Shown: positions 6,557 through 15,436, counted from the stretch's first letter. The stretch is DNA of 64,000 nucleotides from JACTOJ01 sp032335695 (GCF_032335695.1 NZ_JACTOJ010000011.1:69536-133535), one strand, 5' to 3'. Numbers and translations are program-made. Notes: a model not told the origin generated them from the sequence alone.

Positions 6557-8377
6557 ATGAATACCTTATCTGAAATTAAAGAGGCTTTGATTTATGGCAT
6601 TGATAACAATTATGTTGTATTTCCTGAAGCTAGAAATAAGGAGATAATTAAATGTATAAAGGCAAACAATCAAAATAGGCAACAGCTGCTTCATATCAAG
6701 GAAAATGCAGAGAAAGCCTTAAAAGAACCTTCACCCACTATAAGCTTTAAAATATTTAAGGAATTTGAGAGCACAGGAAAAAGACTTATATTTGAGGATG
6801 CATATTTCGGAAGAAGAAAACAATTATTTTCTTTAGTACTCGCATATATGTTTGAAGATAAGCCGGAGTATAAAGAAGCTATTGAAGAGAAGCTGTGGGA
6901 ATGGTGTGATTTGTATAGCTGGGAACTGCCTGCTCATTTTAGTATGCGTTCAGAAGAAAGTATGGAAGGAGATTTGCTGCCGGATAAGACCATTGCTCTT
7001 TTCGCAGCAGAAAGCGCTTTCTTTTTCGCAGAAATAATATCATTAACTGGTGAGGAATTAGATGAATTCCTGATATTAAGACTAAAAAAAGAGATATTCA
7101 GACGAGTTATTGAGCCCTTTATGAGAAATAGCTATTGGTGGGAAGGTGCAAAAATGAATTGGGCCTCTGTATGTGCAGGTTCTGTTGGAGCAGCAGCTAT
7201 TTACCTTGTGGAAGATATAGAGGAACTTTCGGCTATAATACAGAGAGTGCTGAAGTCTATGGAGGCTTACCTTGGAAGCTTTGATAAGGATGGAGTCACC
7301 GGGGAAGGATTATCCTATTGGAGCTATGGCTTTGGTTTCTACAGCATTTTTGCACAAATACTTAAAGAAAGAACCTGCAGTAAGCTTTCTCTTCTTACTG
7401 GTGATAAAAAAATAAAAAATATTGCAGCCTTACCTCAGGTGCTGCAGTTTCCTTCAGGCTATTTTGTTAATTTTTCAGATGCAGCTTATGAGAAGTGGAA
7501 GGGAGACTGCGGACTTTTTGCAAGGCTAGAAAAAGAACTTAATTTAACTGGATATAATTACGAAAATGCTGAGGACATATTTGATGATAACACTTTTAGA
7601 TGGGCAGCAATGGTAAGAAAGCTATTTTGGTATTATGACTGTGGTCAAGCTAAAAATTCTACTTTAGGAAGTTACTATTTTAGCGAATCCCAGTGGGTAG
7701 TGGATAGGAAAATAAAAAATGGTAGATTTTCGGCTTTTGCTGCTAAAGGTGGTAATAATGATGAACCGCATAATCATAATGATTTAGGTCATTTTATACT
7801 TCACAATAATGGCGAAAATATATTTATTGATATTGGAGCACCTGAGTATGTAAAAGATTATTTTAGAGATGAAACAAGATACAGCTTCCTTGCAGCAGCT
7901 TCTTTAGGACATTCTGTTCCCGAGATAAATCATCATCAGCAGGGATATGGCAAGAAGTGTTATGCAGAGGTAGTAAAATATAAAAGCAATGCCCCAAGCA
8001 CATTGTTTAGTCTTGATTTGACTAAAGCTTATTTTTATGATGAACTTTTAAAATTTCAGAGAGATTTCATTTGGAATTCAGATTTATTAGAGCTTAAAAT
8101 AGAGGACAGCTTTAAATTTAACAAGAAAGATAATGAAATCAGAGAAGCTTTTATAACAGCTTTTAGACCTGAGTTAGTAAGCAGAGGGAAAGTAAGAATT
8201 GAGGCAGCAAATTCTTTTTTAGAGCTTTCTTATGATGAGCAATTTGAATGCAGCATAGAAGATTGTAAGCTAAAAGATCATGATGGAAAGGATAGAATAG
8301 TGTATAGGATATCTATTTCAATAAAGGCTGATGAAGAAAGTTCTTATGCATTTAGAATAAATTTGTATAATAAATAA
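6557..8377 (+). CDS. Heparinase II/III family protein
   Basis: 606 residues with no signal peptide, so probably cytoplasmic. The N-terminal two thirds is an alpha-helical toroid-like region (W-W-x-G-A-x-M-N-W, G-V-x-G-E-G-L-S-Y-W-x-Y-G). The C-terminal part is the beta-sandwich heparinase II/III domain, starting near residue 390 with the hallmark D-E-P-H-N-H-N-D-L-G-H-F. Family members eliminate or hydrolyse uronate linkages in heparin, alginate or similar acidic oligosaccharides. GGGAGG precedes ATG 6557. The 163-bp gap after kduI has no clear terminator, so co-transcription is likely. Exact glycan unknown. Confidence 0.82.
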   Translation: MNTLSEIKEALIYGIDNNYVVFPEARNKEIIKCIKANNQNRQQLLHIKENAEKALKEPSPTISFKIFKEFESTGKRLIFEDAYFGRRKQLFSLVLAYMFEDKPEYKEAIEEKLWEWCDLYSWELPAHFSMRSEESMEGDLLPDKTIALFAAESAFFFAEIISLTGEELDEFLILRLKKEIFRRVIEPFMRNSYWWEGAKMNWASVCAGSVGAAAIYLVEDIEELSAIIQRVLKSMEAYLGSFDKDGVTGEGLSYWSYGFGFYSIFAQILKERTCSKLSLLTGDKKIKNIAALPQVLQFPSGYFVNFSDAAYEKWKGDCGLFARLEKELNLTGYNYENAEDIFDDNTFRWAAMVRKLFWYYDCGQAKNSTLGSYYFSESQWVVDRKIKNGRFSAFAAKGGNNDEPHNHNDLGHFILHNNGENIFIDIGAPEYVKDYFRDETRYSFLAAASLGHSVPEINHHQQGYGKKCYAEVVKYKSNAPSTLFSLDLTKAYFYDELLKFQRDFIWNSDLLELKIEDSFKFNKKDNEIREAFITAFRPELVSRGKVRIEAANSFLELSYDEQFECSIEDCKLKDHDGKDRIVYRISISIKADEESSYAFRINLYNK

Positions 8378-8403
8378 ATTCATATAAAATGAGGAGAGTA
8401 ATT

Positions 8404-10263
8404 ATGGAAGAGTATAAATTACCAATTAAGCAAAATTTACTTAAGACAAAAGAGGATTTACAGAGGGCTTTTACAGAGCTTACAGATCCGTTAAAAGCTC
8501 ACTTTAGTAAAGGATCTGCTCTTTTGCATATTGGAGATAGCAGTGCTGGTTATCCTGATTCTATAGCAGAATTTGAAGGCTTTTCTAGAGTGTTATGGGG
8601 ACTAGCTCCTTTTACTGCAGGGGGAGGAAATTCGGAGCTTTGGAATATTTATATTGATGGAATCAGAAACGGAACAAATCCCCTTCATGAAGAGTACTGG
8701 GGAAAGGTTAATGATTATGATCAAAGATTAGTGGAAATGGCTGCTTTGGGTTTAGTTTTAGTATTGGCACCGGAAAAGATATGGGAACCTCTTACTACTG
8801 AAGAGAAAAATAATTTTTCTAAGTGGTTATCTCAGATCAATGGGCTTAAGCTCTGTGATTGCAATTGGGTGCTGTTTGCGGTTATGGTTAATTTAGGACT
8901 AAAGTCTGTAGGAGAAAATTATGACATTGAAAAAATGAATTGGGCGCTAGATAGAATAGAAGAATTTTATATAGGAGATTCTTGGTATTCAGATGGAATA
9001 AATGGACATAGTGATTACTATATTCCTTTTGCTATACATTATTATTGCTTAATATATGCAAAGATTATGGAAAAAGAGGATACCAAACGTTCAGAACTTT
9101 ATAAACAGAGAGCAGCAGATTTTGCTAAGGACTTTATTTATTGGTTTGCTAAAGATGGCTCTGCTTTGCCTTATGGAAGAAGTCTCACCTATAGGTTTGC
9201 TCAAGCTGGTTTTTGGAGTGCGTTGGTATTTGCAGGAGTAGAGGTATTTCCATCAGGAGTTATAAAAGGAATCATATTGAGAAATCTTAGATGGTGGTTT
9301 AAACAGCCTATTTTTAATAATGACGGAACTCTAACTATAGGATATGCTTATCCAAATCTTATTATGGCTGAAAACTATAATTCACCAGGATCCCCATATT
9401 GGGCATTAAAAACCTTCTTAATATTGGCTTTAAATGACAATGGAGATTTTTGGACATCAACGGAGGAAGAATTGCCTGAATTAGAGGAGCTTGCAGTTCA
9501 AAAAAAGCCTCATTTGGTTATTTGCAGAAATAAAGAAAATGACACGGTAATGGCTTTTAATTCAGGACATCTATCTACCAATGAGCATACTCATACCTCG
9601 GCAAAATATGAAAAATTTGTATATTCCAATACTTTTGGTTTTAGTGTGCCTAGAGCAGAGTGGGGAATTGGTCAAGCAGCTGCAGACTCTATGCTGGCAC
9701 TTAGCGAAGAAGATAATATCTACAGGATAAAAAGATTATGTGAAGAGTACAAAATTGAAGGTAATATAATATATTCAAGATGGAAGCCTTGGAAGGATGT
9801 TCAGGTAGAAACAAGAATCATATGCGGCAATCCTTGGCATATAAGAATTCATATTATTAATAGCTTGAGAAATATAGATGCTGCTGATGGCGGATTTGCC
9901 CTAGGACTTCACAATAAAATATGTGATGAAGCAGAGTATGAAACTCTTAAGACGGAAAATGGAGTATTTGCTAAATCAATTTATGGTATCAGCGGAATAG
10001 TAAATATGTACGGCTATGAAAAAGAAGAGCTAATATATCCTAATTGTGATACCAACCTTATCCATTCAAGAACAGTTATACCAACACTTTTAAGCAAATT
10101 AAAGACAGGCAAGCATTGCTTAATATCAGCAGTATGTGGATCAGATAAAAAAGATTTAAATGAAATTAAAAGCTATGCACCGTATTTGAAAAAAATAGAG
10201 GATGAAGTTTATATTTTTTCAGCAGACACTGGAGAAAGCATAATTAACATAAGTCTCAAATAA
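8404..10263 (+). CDS. DUF2264 domain protein, probable glycoside hydrolase acting on uronate oligosaccharides
   Basis: 619 residues. The start at ATG 8404 follows GAGGAG at 7 bp, while ATG 8389 lies upstream of that site. No signal peptide. The N-terminal part (about 10-370) matches DUF2264: an alpha-barrel region rich in Trp and Gly (F-E-G-F-S-R-V-L-W-G-L-A-P-F, D-C-N-W-V-L-F, Y-S-D-G-x-N-G-H-S-D-Y-Y). The remainder is a beta-rich domain. DUF2264 proteins have been linked to beta-glucuronidase family GH154; that link is from memory. It lies 26 bp after the heparinase-type gene and is surely in the same operon. The pair could trim acidic oligosaccharides in the cytoplasm. A remnant of another gene begins immediately after its stop. 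Confidence 0.78.
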   Translation: MEEYKLPIKQNLLKTKEDLQRAFTELTDPLKAHFSKGSALLHIGDSSAGYPDSIAEFEGFSRVLWGLAPFTAGGGNSELWNIYIDGIRNGTNPLHEEYWGKVNDYDQRLVEMAALGLVLVLAPEKIWEPLTTEEKNNFSKWLSQINGLKLCDCNWVLFAVMVNLGLKSVGENYDIEKMNWALDRIEEFYIGDSWYSDGINGHSDYYIPFAIHYYCLIYAKIMEKEDTKRSELYKQRAADFAKDFIYWFAKDGSALPYGRSLTYRFAQAGFWSALVFAGVEVFPSGVIKGIILRNLRWWFKQPIFNNDGTLTIGYAYPNLIMAENYNSPGSPYWALKTFLILALNDNGDFWTSTEEELPELEELAVQKKPHLVICRNKENDTVMAFNSGHLSTNEHTHTSAKYEKFVYSNTFGFSVPRAEWGIGQAAADSMLALSEEDNIYRIKRLCEEYKIEGNIIYSRWKPWKDVQVETRIICGNPWHIRIHIINSLRNIDAADGGFALGLHNKICDEAEYETLKTENGVFAKSIYGISGIVNMYGYEKEELIYPNCDTNLIHSRTVIPTLLSKLKTGKHCLISAVCGSDKKDLNEIKSYAPYLKKIEDEVYIFSADTGESIINISLK

Positions 10264-10356
10264 GGTCATGGTTTAAATAACGATGATACTAATTGGGAAA
10301 GCGGAGTTTTGGAATTTTCTGATAGCAGTAGTATATTAATATCAATGGTTAAAACC

Positions 10357-10500
10357 GCTCTACAAAGTCTACTCAAATATTACTAAAGTTATTCATTTGA
10401 GTAAGTTTTGCTCAGAAGGTATCATTCTTCCAATTTAATTCATCTGTACAATAAATTACTCTATTGTACAGCCTGCAAATGAATCTTGCCATCTGCAAGA
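10357..10500 (-). ncRNA. Putative omega RNA (reRNA) at the tnpB 3' end
   Basis: On the minus strand the end of tnpB and its 3' flank form ordered stems. CTGTACAATA (10462-10471) pairs perfectly with TATTGTACAG (10444-10453) across the stop codon. TACTCAAAT (10395-10403) pairs with ATTTGAGTA (10370-10378). The transcript then runs to ...GTAGAGC and the element end, so the guide would be host sequence starting at the GG/TTTTAACC junction. This is the usual place for the TnpB guide RNA. Boundaries are inferred. Confidence 0.45.
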
Positions 10501-11744
10501 TTCCATTTGGCAGTGTATGTAGGTTTTTCTAAATTCCAACCTGCATAGTCCGAGCCAGACAATATATTATCTTTTTTAGCCATATTTATTCCGCTGTTTA
10601 TATCTCTATTAAGAGTGCTATGGCACCTTGGACAAGTAAATTTTCTTATACTTGGATCTTTCTTTTCCTTATGTCCACATATACAACATGCACTTGTAGT
10701 ATTTTTTTCATCAACTACCGAAAATCTCTTACCGCTTCGCTCCATAACCCATTCCATTATAGTTCTTATTTTGCCGATGATTCCTTCATTTAACATGCTC
10801 CTATGCATATTGTTTTCTAATGCTGTTTCTATACTAGGTACATAATCTCCAAAAGCTATGTAGTCATAATTTTTTGCAGCCCAATTAGCTATACTGTAAC
10901 TTGCAGTCTTAATCTGTTCTCGTCTGCAGTTATAGGCTTTATTTAGTGTCCTATTAAGTCTTTCCCACCTTTTACTAGGCAGAAAATATTCTGTTCCATT
11001 TTCTGTGGCTACTTTTTTTGATTTTCTCAAACATTGATCTCTTTTGCTTTTTAAAAAATCTATAGTTTCATCCCAATACTTTATCTGACTAAGCTTTGAA
11101 AATTCATAACTTGTGCCTCTATTGTCCACTGCCATAAATAAATTTTTATGATTTGGGTCTATAGAAAGCCAATTAACAGTTTCTTTTATTTCGGTGTCTT
11201 TTCTATTAATGCAGAATATAGCAAAATATCTTTCTCCTTGCTGCTTGCAGAGCCTAAAATTTCTTATTTCATCATCTTTTCTTAAGGAAAGCTTTTCTTT
11301 CAAATGTCCTGTTACTGATAGTCTCTTTTTTGATTCATTAATGCCAAGACTAATCTTAAGATTGTTGCCCTTTATGATTTTAAAACCTTTATTTGGTTCA
11401 TCATAAAATAATGAAAACCAGCTATCCTTCCAAGACCTATAGTGTGGAAAGCCGCTGATACCATGAAAAAATCTATTATATGTTTCCTTAAGTCTTAAGG
11501 CTGTGTTTTTAAGTGGTGATGAATGAACGGTAATTAAAAAAGGACATTTAATCTTTAAAGTGGGAACTAGATCTCTTAAATTTCTGCCATAAAAAAGATT
11601 CCTCTCATTGTTATTTTCATCGTAATCTTTTATGGATATCTCTAAAAGCTTGTTATAGAGCCAATTACATATTTTTGATTGACCATCAAGAATCTTCTTT
11701 TCTTCACTTGAAAATATAACCTCTATTTTGCGATTAAATATCAA
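10461..11744 (-). CDS. tnpB: TnpB-family RNA-guided nuclease with altered RuvC-II site
   Basis: 427 residues, starting at TTG 11744 after AAAGGATGG; an in-frame TGA just upstream rules out extension. RuvC-I is L-S-I-D-P-N (Asp196), the zinc ribbon is C353-x2-C356...C371-x2-C374, and RuvC-III is N-R-D-I-N-S (Asp381). At the RuvC-II position, where canonical TnpB has Glu in I-x-x-E-D-L, this protein has I-A-F-G-D-Y (Gly299). A Glu occurs instead at 346, in V-V-D-E-K-N-T-T just before the zinc ribbon. A subset of TnpBs related to Fanzor is reported to have a rearranged catalytic glutamate, and this protein may belong there. The reading frame is intact, unlike its tnpA. Confidence 0.85.
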   Translation of the reverse strand: MIFNRKIEVIFSSEEKKILDGQSKICNWLYNKLLEISIKDYDENNNERNLFYGRNLRDLVPTLKIKCPFLITVHSSPLKNTALRLKETYNRFFHGISGFPHYRSWKDSWFSLFYDEPNKGFKIIKGNNLKISLGINESKKRLSVTGHLKEKLSLRKDDEIRNFRLCKQQGERYFAIFCINRKDTEIKETVNWLSIDPNHKNLFMAVDNRGTSYEFSKLSQIKYWDETIDFLKSKRDQCLRKSKKVATENGTEYFLPSKRWERLNRTLNKAYNCRREQIKTASYSIANWAAKNYDYIAFGDYVPSIETALENNMHRSMLNEGIIGKIRTIMEWVMERSGKRFSVVDEKNTTSACCICGHKEKKDPSIRKFTCPRCHSTLNRDINSGINMAKKDNILSGSDYAGWNLEKPTYTAKWNLADGKIHLQAVQ

Positions 11745-11975
11745 GTTGATTCACCATCCTTTCTATGACTCTAATAATCTCAGCTAATTAAGACCACTCC
11801 CAAGATTCTCTAATATTCTGAATTGATATCCTTTTGCCCAGCAATAGTCTGATACGCTTCTGACCTGTCTTACTAAATCCTCTCTTTGGTCCGAAGAGGA
11901 AACTCTACAGTAACCTATAGCTAACTTAACATTTTCCTTGTGATACTTGAAGCTAAGTAGTTCCTCATAAACACC
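11745..11975 (-). pseudogene. tnpA: tnpA serine recombinase remnant (IS607 type)
   Basis: The minus strand encodes a fragment with the serine-recombinase active site: A-I-G-Y-C-R-V-S-S-S-D-Q-R-E-D-L-x-x-Q, followed by D-Y-C-x-x-K-G-Y and L-G-S-G-L-N, then TAG at 11786-11784. A frame change downstream continues as I-I-R-V-I-E-x-M-V up to the tnpB start. The family's N-terminal MerR-like HTH is missing: a stop precedes the fragment at 11978-11976, and only about 70 bp remain to the element end. The downstream catalytic region is also lost. Not functional; its value is in identifying the element family. Confidence 0.8.
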
Positions 11976-12175
11976 TTATTGACATTTATGTTCAATTTTA
12001 TACCTATAGAAGTAACTTTAATTAAATATTATGCAACTGTTTCTAGCCCCACTGCCTGAAAGCTTTTCCTTTGAAGCTAAAACAGTGAGCTGGTTAAAGC
12101 TAACAGAGATAAAGCGCCCATTATCTTCAGCTTTTGCAGCACTTACACAAATAGAAGTCTACGGGAGAGGATAGT

Positions 12176-12982
12176 TTAAGCTATCAATTTAGCTATATAA
12201 CTTATTATTATTCCGCCCGGTACTAGTATTATTTGAGAAATAATAGTACCAGCGATCATTCCAGCCATTATAAAGGTGATACATCTATTAAAATGTAATT
12301 CGGAGCAGTCACCCCTTACAACATCGTCTGTCAGCAAGGAAAGAAAAGGGTCGATAAATACAAACATTAGAATAGTGGCAAAACCATTAATTACTGGTGA
12401 AAGAGTGGAGCAGGTAGTTCTAATCTCTGGAGCAAGGCATGCAGCATAAAGGGCGGCATAGCTTCCAACAGAGGAAAGAGAGTAAGCTAAGGCATTGAAT
12501 AAAATTATTTTTTTAGGCATTCTTCTGATATCTTTAAGTTGATTCATATTGCTGCGCTTTGGAAGAGATAAACTATTTTTAAACTGCTCCATACCAGACT
12601 TTGAAAAGCCATGAAATACTAATCTAGGAATAGAACGATGAACATTAAAAGATTCTACAGCCCTTGAAAAAAGCTTTATAAAGGTTGGCATAAACAGTGC
12701 TCCTAATATTGTACCAGCAGTGGAAGCAAGAAGCATGATTCTAAAGGTAGCCACTAGGCTTCCCGCAGCATGGGAATTTATGCTTTGCTCTACCTTGCTG
12801 GTAAGAAGAGGGGCTTGAATTGTAGTAGCAGTTCTAGATATAAGTGCCAATATATTAAAAACAGAGGCAGTTATAGCAATTCTTCTGGTTTTCACACCTA
12901 CAACTTTTGCTGCATAAGCAAGAATACCTATCAAACTTATTAAAAATGTCAGCACTATGACTATGATTATTTTTAAGCTCAT
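12176..12982 (-). CDS. amj: Amj-type alternative lipid II flippase
   Basis: 268 residues from ATG 12982 (AAGGAG at 8 bp; the longer frame starts upstream of that site). Several hydrophobic segments (about 2-25, 40-58, 75-105, 170-195, 210-235, 240-265). Matches the Amj/YdaH (DUF2837) family: the conserved opening L-I-G-x-L-A-Y-A-A-K-V-V-G-V-K-T-R-R-I-A-I-x-x-S-V-F-N-I-x-x-L-x-S-R-x-A is present. In Bacillus subtilis Amj flips lipid II when MurJ is missing and is induced by envelope stress. Here it is divergent from a bacteriocin-type exporter, which suggests self-protection against the exported peptide (inference). Its C-terminus ends beside the IS607 scar. Confidence 0.85.
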   Translation of the reverse strand: MSLKIIIVIVLTFLISLIGILAYAAKVVGVKTRRIAITASVFNILALISRTATTIQAPLLTSKVEQSINSHAAGSLVATFRIMLLASTAGTILGALFMPTFIKLFSRAVESFNVHRSIPRLVFHGFSKSGMEQFKNSLSLPKRSNMNQLKDIRRMPKKIILFNALAYSLSSVGSYAALYAACLAPEIRTTCSTLSPVINGFATILMFVFIDPFLSLLTDDVVRGDCSELHFNRCITFIMAGMIAGTIISQIILVPGGIIISYIAKLIA

Positions 12983-13134
12983 AATTATCTCCTTAAAATA
13001 AAGAATAGCCTGCCATAACAATGGTAGGTTTATATAAAATACGAAACTATTCTTGGTAAAGTTCTAATTGGAAAACATGTCTTTCTTTAAATGTAAAAGA
13101 TAAAAAAATATATGTTAATTTATTTATTAACGTA

Positions 13135-13191
13135 TTTACTTTTATTTACATATAGTGTATTATAATTCTATATAAAATACAAATATTTGTA
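13135..13191 (+). promoter_or_regulatory. Promoter region of the RiPP export operon
   Basis: A -10 TATAAT (13161-13166) with TTTACT at 13135-13140. The 17-bp spacing would favour the overlapping TATTAT (13158-13163). Just downstream is the perfect 14-bp palindrome TACAAATATTTGTA (13178-13191), positioned as an operator before the ribosome site (GGGGGAG, 13207-13213). Confidence 0.45.
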
Positions 13192-13216
13192 ATACTGCAA
13201 TTAGATGGGGGAGCAA

Positions 13217-15436
13217 ATGAAAAATCCATTTAAAAGATATGTATGTATAAAACAGCATGATATTAAAGATTGCGGAGCAGCGTGCCTTGCAACAGTATCA
13301 AGGCAATATGGACTTAAAATTCCAATATCAAAGATACGCGAAATTGCAGGGACAGACAAACAAGGAACCAGCGCTTATGGAATCATTAAAGCAGCTGAAC
13401 GGCTTGCTTTTACAGCAAAGGGAGTTAAAGTAAGCAAACCAGAAGATATATTTGAAGAATTTCCTCTTCCAGCCATAGCCCATGTAGTCATAGATGGAGT
13501 CTTTTTACATTACGTAGTTATACATAGAATAAGCAATAAAGAAATATTAATTGCAGATCCGGCAAAAGGAATGGTTAAATATAAACCTAAAGATTTCTTT
13601 AAGATATGGTCAGGCGTACTGATACTTATGGTGAAGTCATCAGAATTTAAAAAAGGCGATGAAACTAAAGGGTCATTTTCAAGGTTCTTTGGGTTGATAG
13701 AACCTCAGAAATCTTTAATATTAGACATATTTTTTGCTTCTTTAATATTTACCTTATTAGGCATAATAGGTGCTTTTTATTTTCAAGTATTAGTGGATGA
13801 TGTACTTCAATATAACCTGTTAAACACGCTAAATATAATTTCAATTGGTTTTATTGTATTAAGCATTTTTAAAATATTATTAAATGCCTTTAGGTATCAA
13901 TTACTTATGTATTTAGCCCAAAGAATAGACATACCTTTAATGCTTGGATATTACGAACACGTCATTAATCTTCCTATGAATTTCTTCGGTACAAGAAAAG
14001 TAGGAGAAATTGTATCTAGGTTTAATGATGCTGCCAAAATAAGAGAGGCCATTTCTGGAGCAACCTTAACCATAATGATTGATACTTTAATGGCTATAGC
14101 CGGTGCAATAATTTTATTTTCACAAAATCATCTTTTATTTGGTATTACCGTAATTCCAGTTGTTTTATATGCTATTACGGTTTTTGTTTTTAATAAGCCA
14201 ATTAAAAATATTAATAGAGAAAATATGGAGAATAATGCAAAGATAACTTCTTACATAGTGGAATCTCTTACTGGTATTGAAACCATAAAAGCTTTCAATG
14301 CAGAAAATGAAGTAAATGGAGAAACAGAAAAAAGATTTATTAGATTAATGAAAAGTGCCTTTAAGACTGGATGGATAGGAAACTTACAAGCTTCTATAAA
14401 GGGCATGGTTAAAGGAATATTTGGAATAGTGATATTATGGGTAGGTGCCTATGAGTGCATTCAAGGCAGATTATCAGTTGGACAACTATTGGCGTTTAAT
14501 TCCTTACTTGCATATTTTCTTGATCCAATAGAAAACTTAATTAATCTTCAAAGTCAGCTTCAGACAGCGATTGTTGCGGCAGATAGATTGGGAGAAATAT
14601 TGGATTTAGAGCTAGAGAAAAGTTTAGATGAATATAAAAAGCTTAATCCCCATACCCTAAAGGGAAAGATAGAATTCAACAATGTAGATTTTAGGTATGG
14701 TACAAGAAAATTAATTTTGGAGGATTTAAATCTTACTATAAATCCTGGAGAAAGAATTGCCTTAGTAGGTGAAAGCGGCTCAGGGAAAACCACCTTAGTT
14801 AAGCTTCTTATGAATTTTTACCAATGTGAAAAAGGAGAAATATTAATAAATGGATATAATATCAAAGACATAAATATAGAAGCTTTAAGAGATAAAATAG
14901 CATACATTTCTCAAGATATATTTTTATTTAGCGGAACTATAAAAGAAAATCTTTTTTTTGGAAGACAGGATGTAGAGTTTGAGCAGGTAATAGATGCTTG
15001 CAAAAGAGCTAAGATCCATGATTTTATAAATGAGCAGCCTATGAGATATGACACCATAATAGAGGAAAACGGCTCTAATCTTTCAGGAGGGCAAAAGCAA
15101 AGAATCGCTATTGCTAGAGCAATTCTTAGAAATCCAGAGATAATAATAATGGATGAAGCTACTAGCAGTCTTGATTCAATTACTGAAAAAGCTATAGAAA
15201 AAACTATGAATGACTTTACAAAAGATATATCTACAATAATTATTGCTCACAGGTTAAGTACTATTATGAGCTGCGATAAGATTTATGTTATGGATAAGGG
15301 CAAAATTATAGAAAGCGGTTCGCATAGTGAACTCATCAGTAAAAGAGGAAGATACTTTGATTTATGGAAAGACCAGCTTCCAGAGAATTTTAATGAAAAT
15401 ATTGCAGCAGCTAAAGCCATAGAGGAGAATATGTGA
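13217..15436 (+). CDS. Peptidase-containing ABC transporter (C39 peptidase, double-glycine leader cleavage and export)
   Basis: 739 residues from ATG 13217, four bases after GGGGGAG. The N-terminal C39 peptidase (1-140) has Q-H-D-I-K-D-C-G-A-A-C with catalytic Cys19 and the partner His in L-H-Y-V-V-I and Asp in I-A-D-P-A. Six transmembrane helices (about 160-440) and an ABC ATPase follow: Walker A G-E-S-G-S-G-K-T-T, signature L-S-G-G-Q-K-Q-R, Walker B I-I-I-M-D-E-A-T. Such proteins cut leaders after Gly-Gly and export the core. Forms an operon with a HlyD partner, a precursor peptide and a radical SAM maturase. It may also serve the facing peptide array, which has NGG leaders but no exporter. 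Confidence 0.93.
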   Translation: MKNPFKRYVCIKQHDIKDCGAACLATVSRQYGLKIPISKIREIAGTDKQGTSAYGIIKAAERLAFTAKGVKVSKPEDIFEEFPLPAIAHVVIDGVFLHYVVIHRISNKEILIADPAKGMVKYKPKDFFKIWSGVLILMVKSSEFKKGDETKGSFSRFFGLIEPQKSLILDIFFASLIFTLLGIIGAFYFQVLVDDVLQYNLLNTLNIISIGFIVLSIFKILLNAFRYQLLMYLAQRIDIPLMLGYYEHVINLPMNFFGTRKVGEIVSRFNDAAKIREAISGATLTIMIDTLMAIAGAIILFSQNHLLFGITVIPVVLYAITVFVFNKPIKNINRENMENNAKITSYIVESLTGIETIKAFNAENEVNGETEKRFIRLMKSAFKTGWIGNLQASIKGMVKGIFGIVILWVGAYECIQGRLSVGQLLAFNSLLAYFLDPIENLINLQSQLQTAIVAADRLGEILDLELEKSLDEYKKLNPHTLKGKIEFNNVDFRYGTRKLILEDLNLTINPGERIALVGESGSGKTTLVKLLMNFYQCEKGEILINGYNIKDINIEALRDKIAYISQDIFLFSGTIKENLFFGRQDVEFEQVIDACKRAKIHDFINEQPMRYDTIIEENGSNLSGGQKQRIAIARAILRNPEIIIMDEATSSLDSITEKAIEKTMNDFTKDISTIIIAHRLSTIMSCDKIYVMDKGKIIESGSHSELISKRGRYFDLWKDQLPENFNENIAAAKAIEENM

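Larger units (their letters stand above)
10357..12046 (-). mobile_element. IS607-family insertion (tnpA degenerate, tnpB intact)
   Basis: About 1.69 kb, oriented on the minus strand: degenerate serine-recombinase tnpA, then tnpB, then a structured 3' end. The split host domain fixes the ends: CC at 10355-10356 and CC at 12047-12048 (GG on the element strand) restore the host frame exactly. IS607-family elements are known to insert at GG with no target duplication, and none is seen here. Excision should no longer be possible by its own recombinase. Confidence 0.75.
10264..12174 (+). pseudogene. Remnant of a carbohydrate-binding (galactose-binding-like) domain, split by the IS607-family element
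   Basis: Two + strand pieces, 10264-10356 and 12047-12174, read in one frame when the element between them is removed. The left piece gives ...NNDDTNWESGVLEFSDSSS..., the right piece ...ESFSFEAKTVSWLKL... ending ALTQIEVYGRG and TAG. Both match the middle and last strands of discoidin/F5-8C-like domains that end many glycosidases (W-x-S-G-x-L-x-F-S-D-G-S-S, then V-x-W-L-x-(L/F)-T, then G-L-x-E-I-E-V-Y-G). Joined, about 73 residues remain with normal strand spacing. The 5' part of the gene is gone: the left piece begins directly after the DUF2264 stop with no start or ribosome site. Likely once another enzyme of this glycan operon. Confidence 0.65.

Noticed and set aside
12031..12174. A separate 47-codon gene starting at ATG 12031
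   Set aside because: No ribosome site, and the sequence is the last part of a galactose-binding-like domain. The first codons lie inside the insertion element.
13205..13216. Upstream ATG at 13205 as start of the exporter
   Set aside because: It would contain the GGGGGAG ribosome site. The same reasoning moved the starts of the Fnr-like, cupin, DUF2264, Amj, HlyD, deoC, msrA, histidine kinase, pyrE, HAD and LysR genes.
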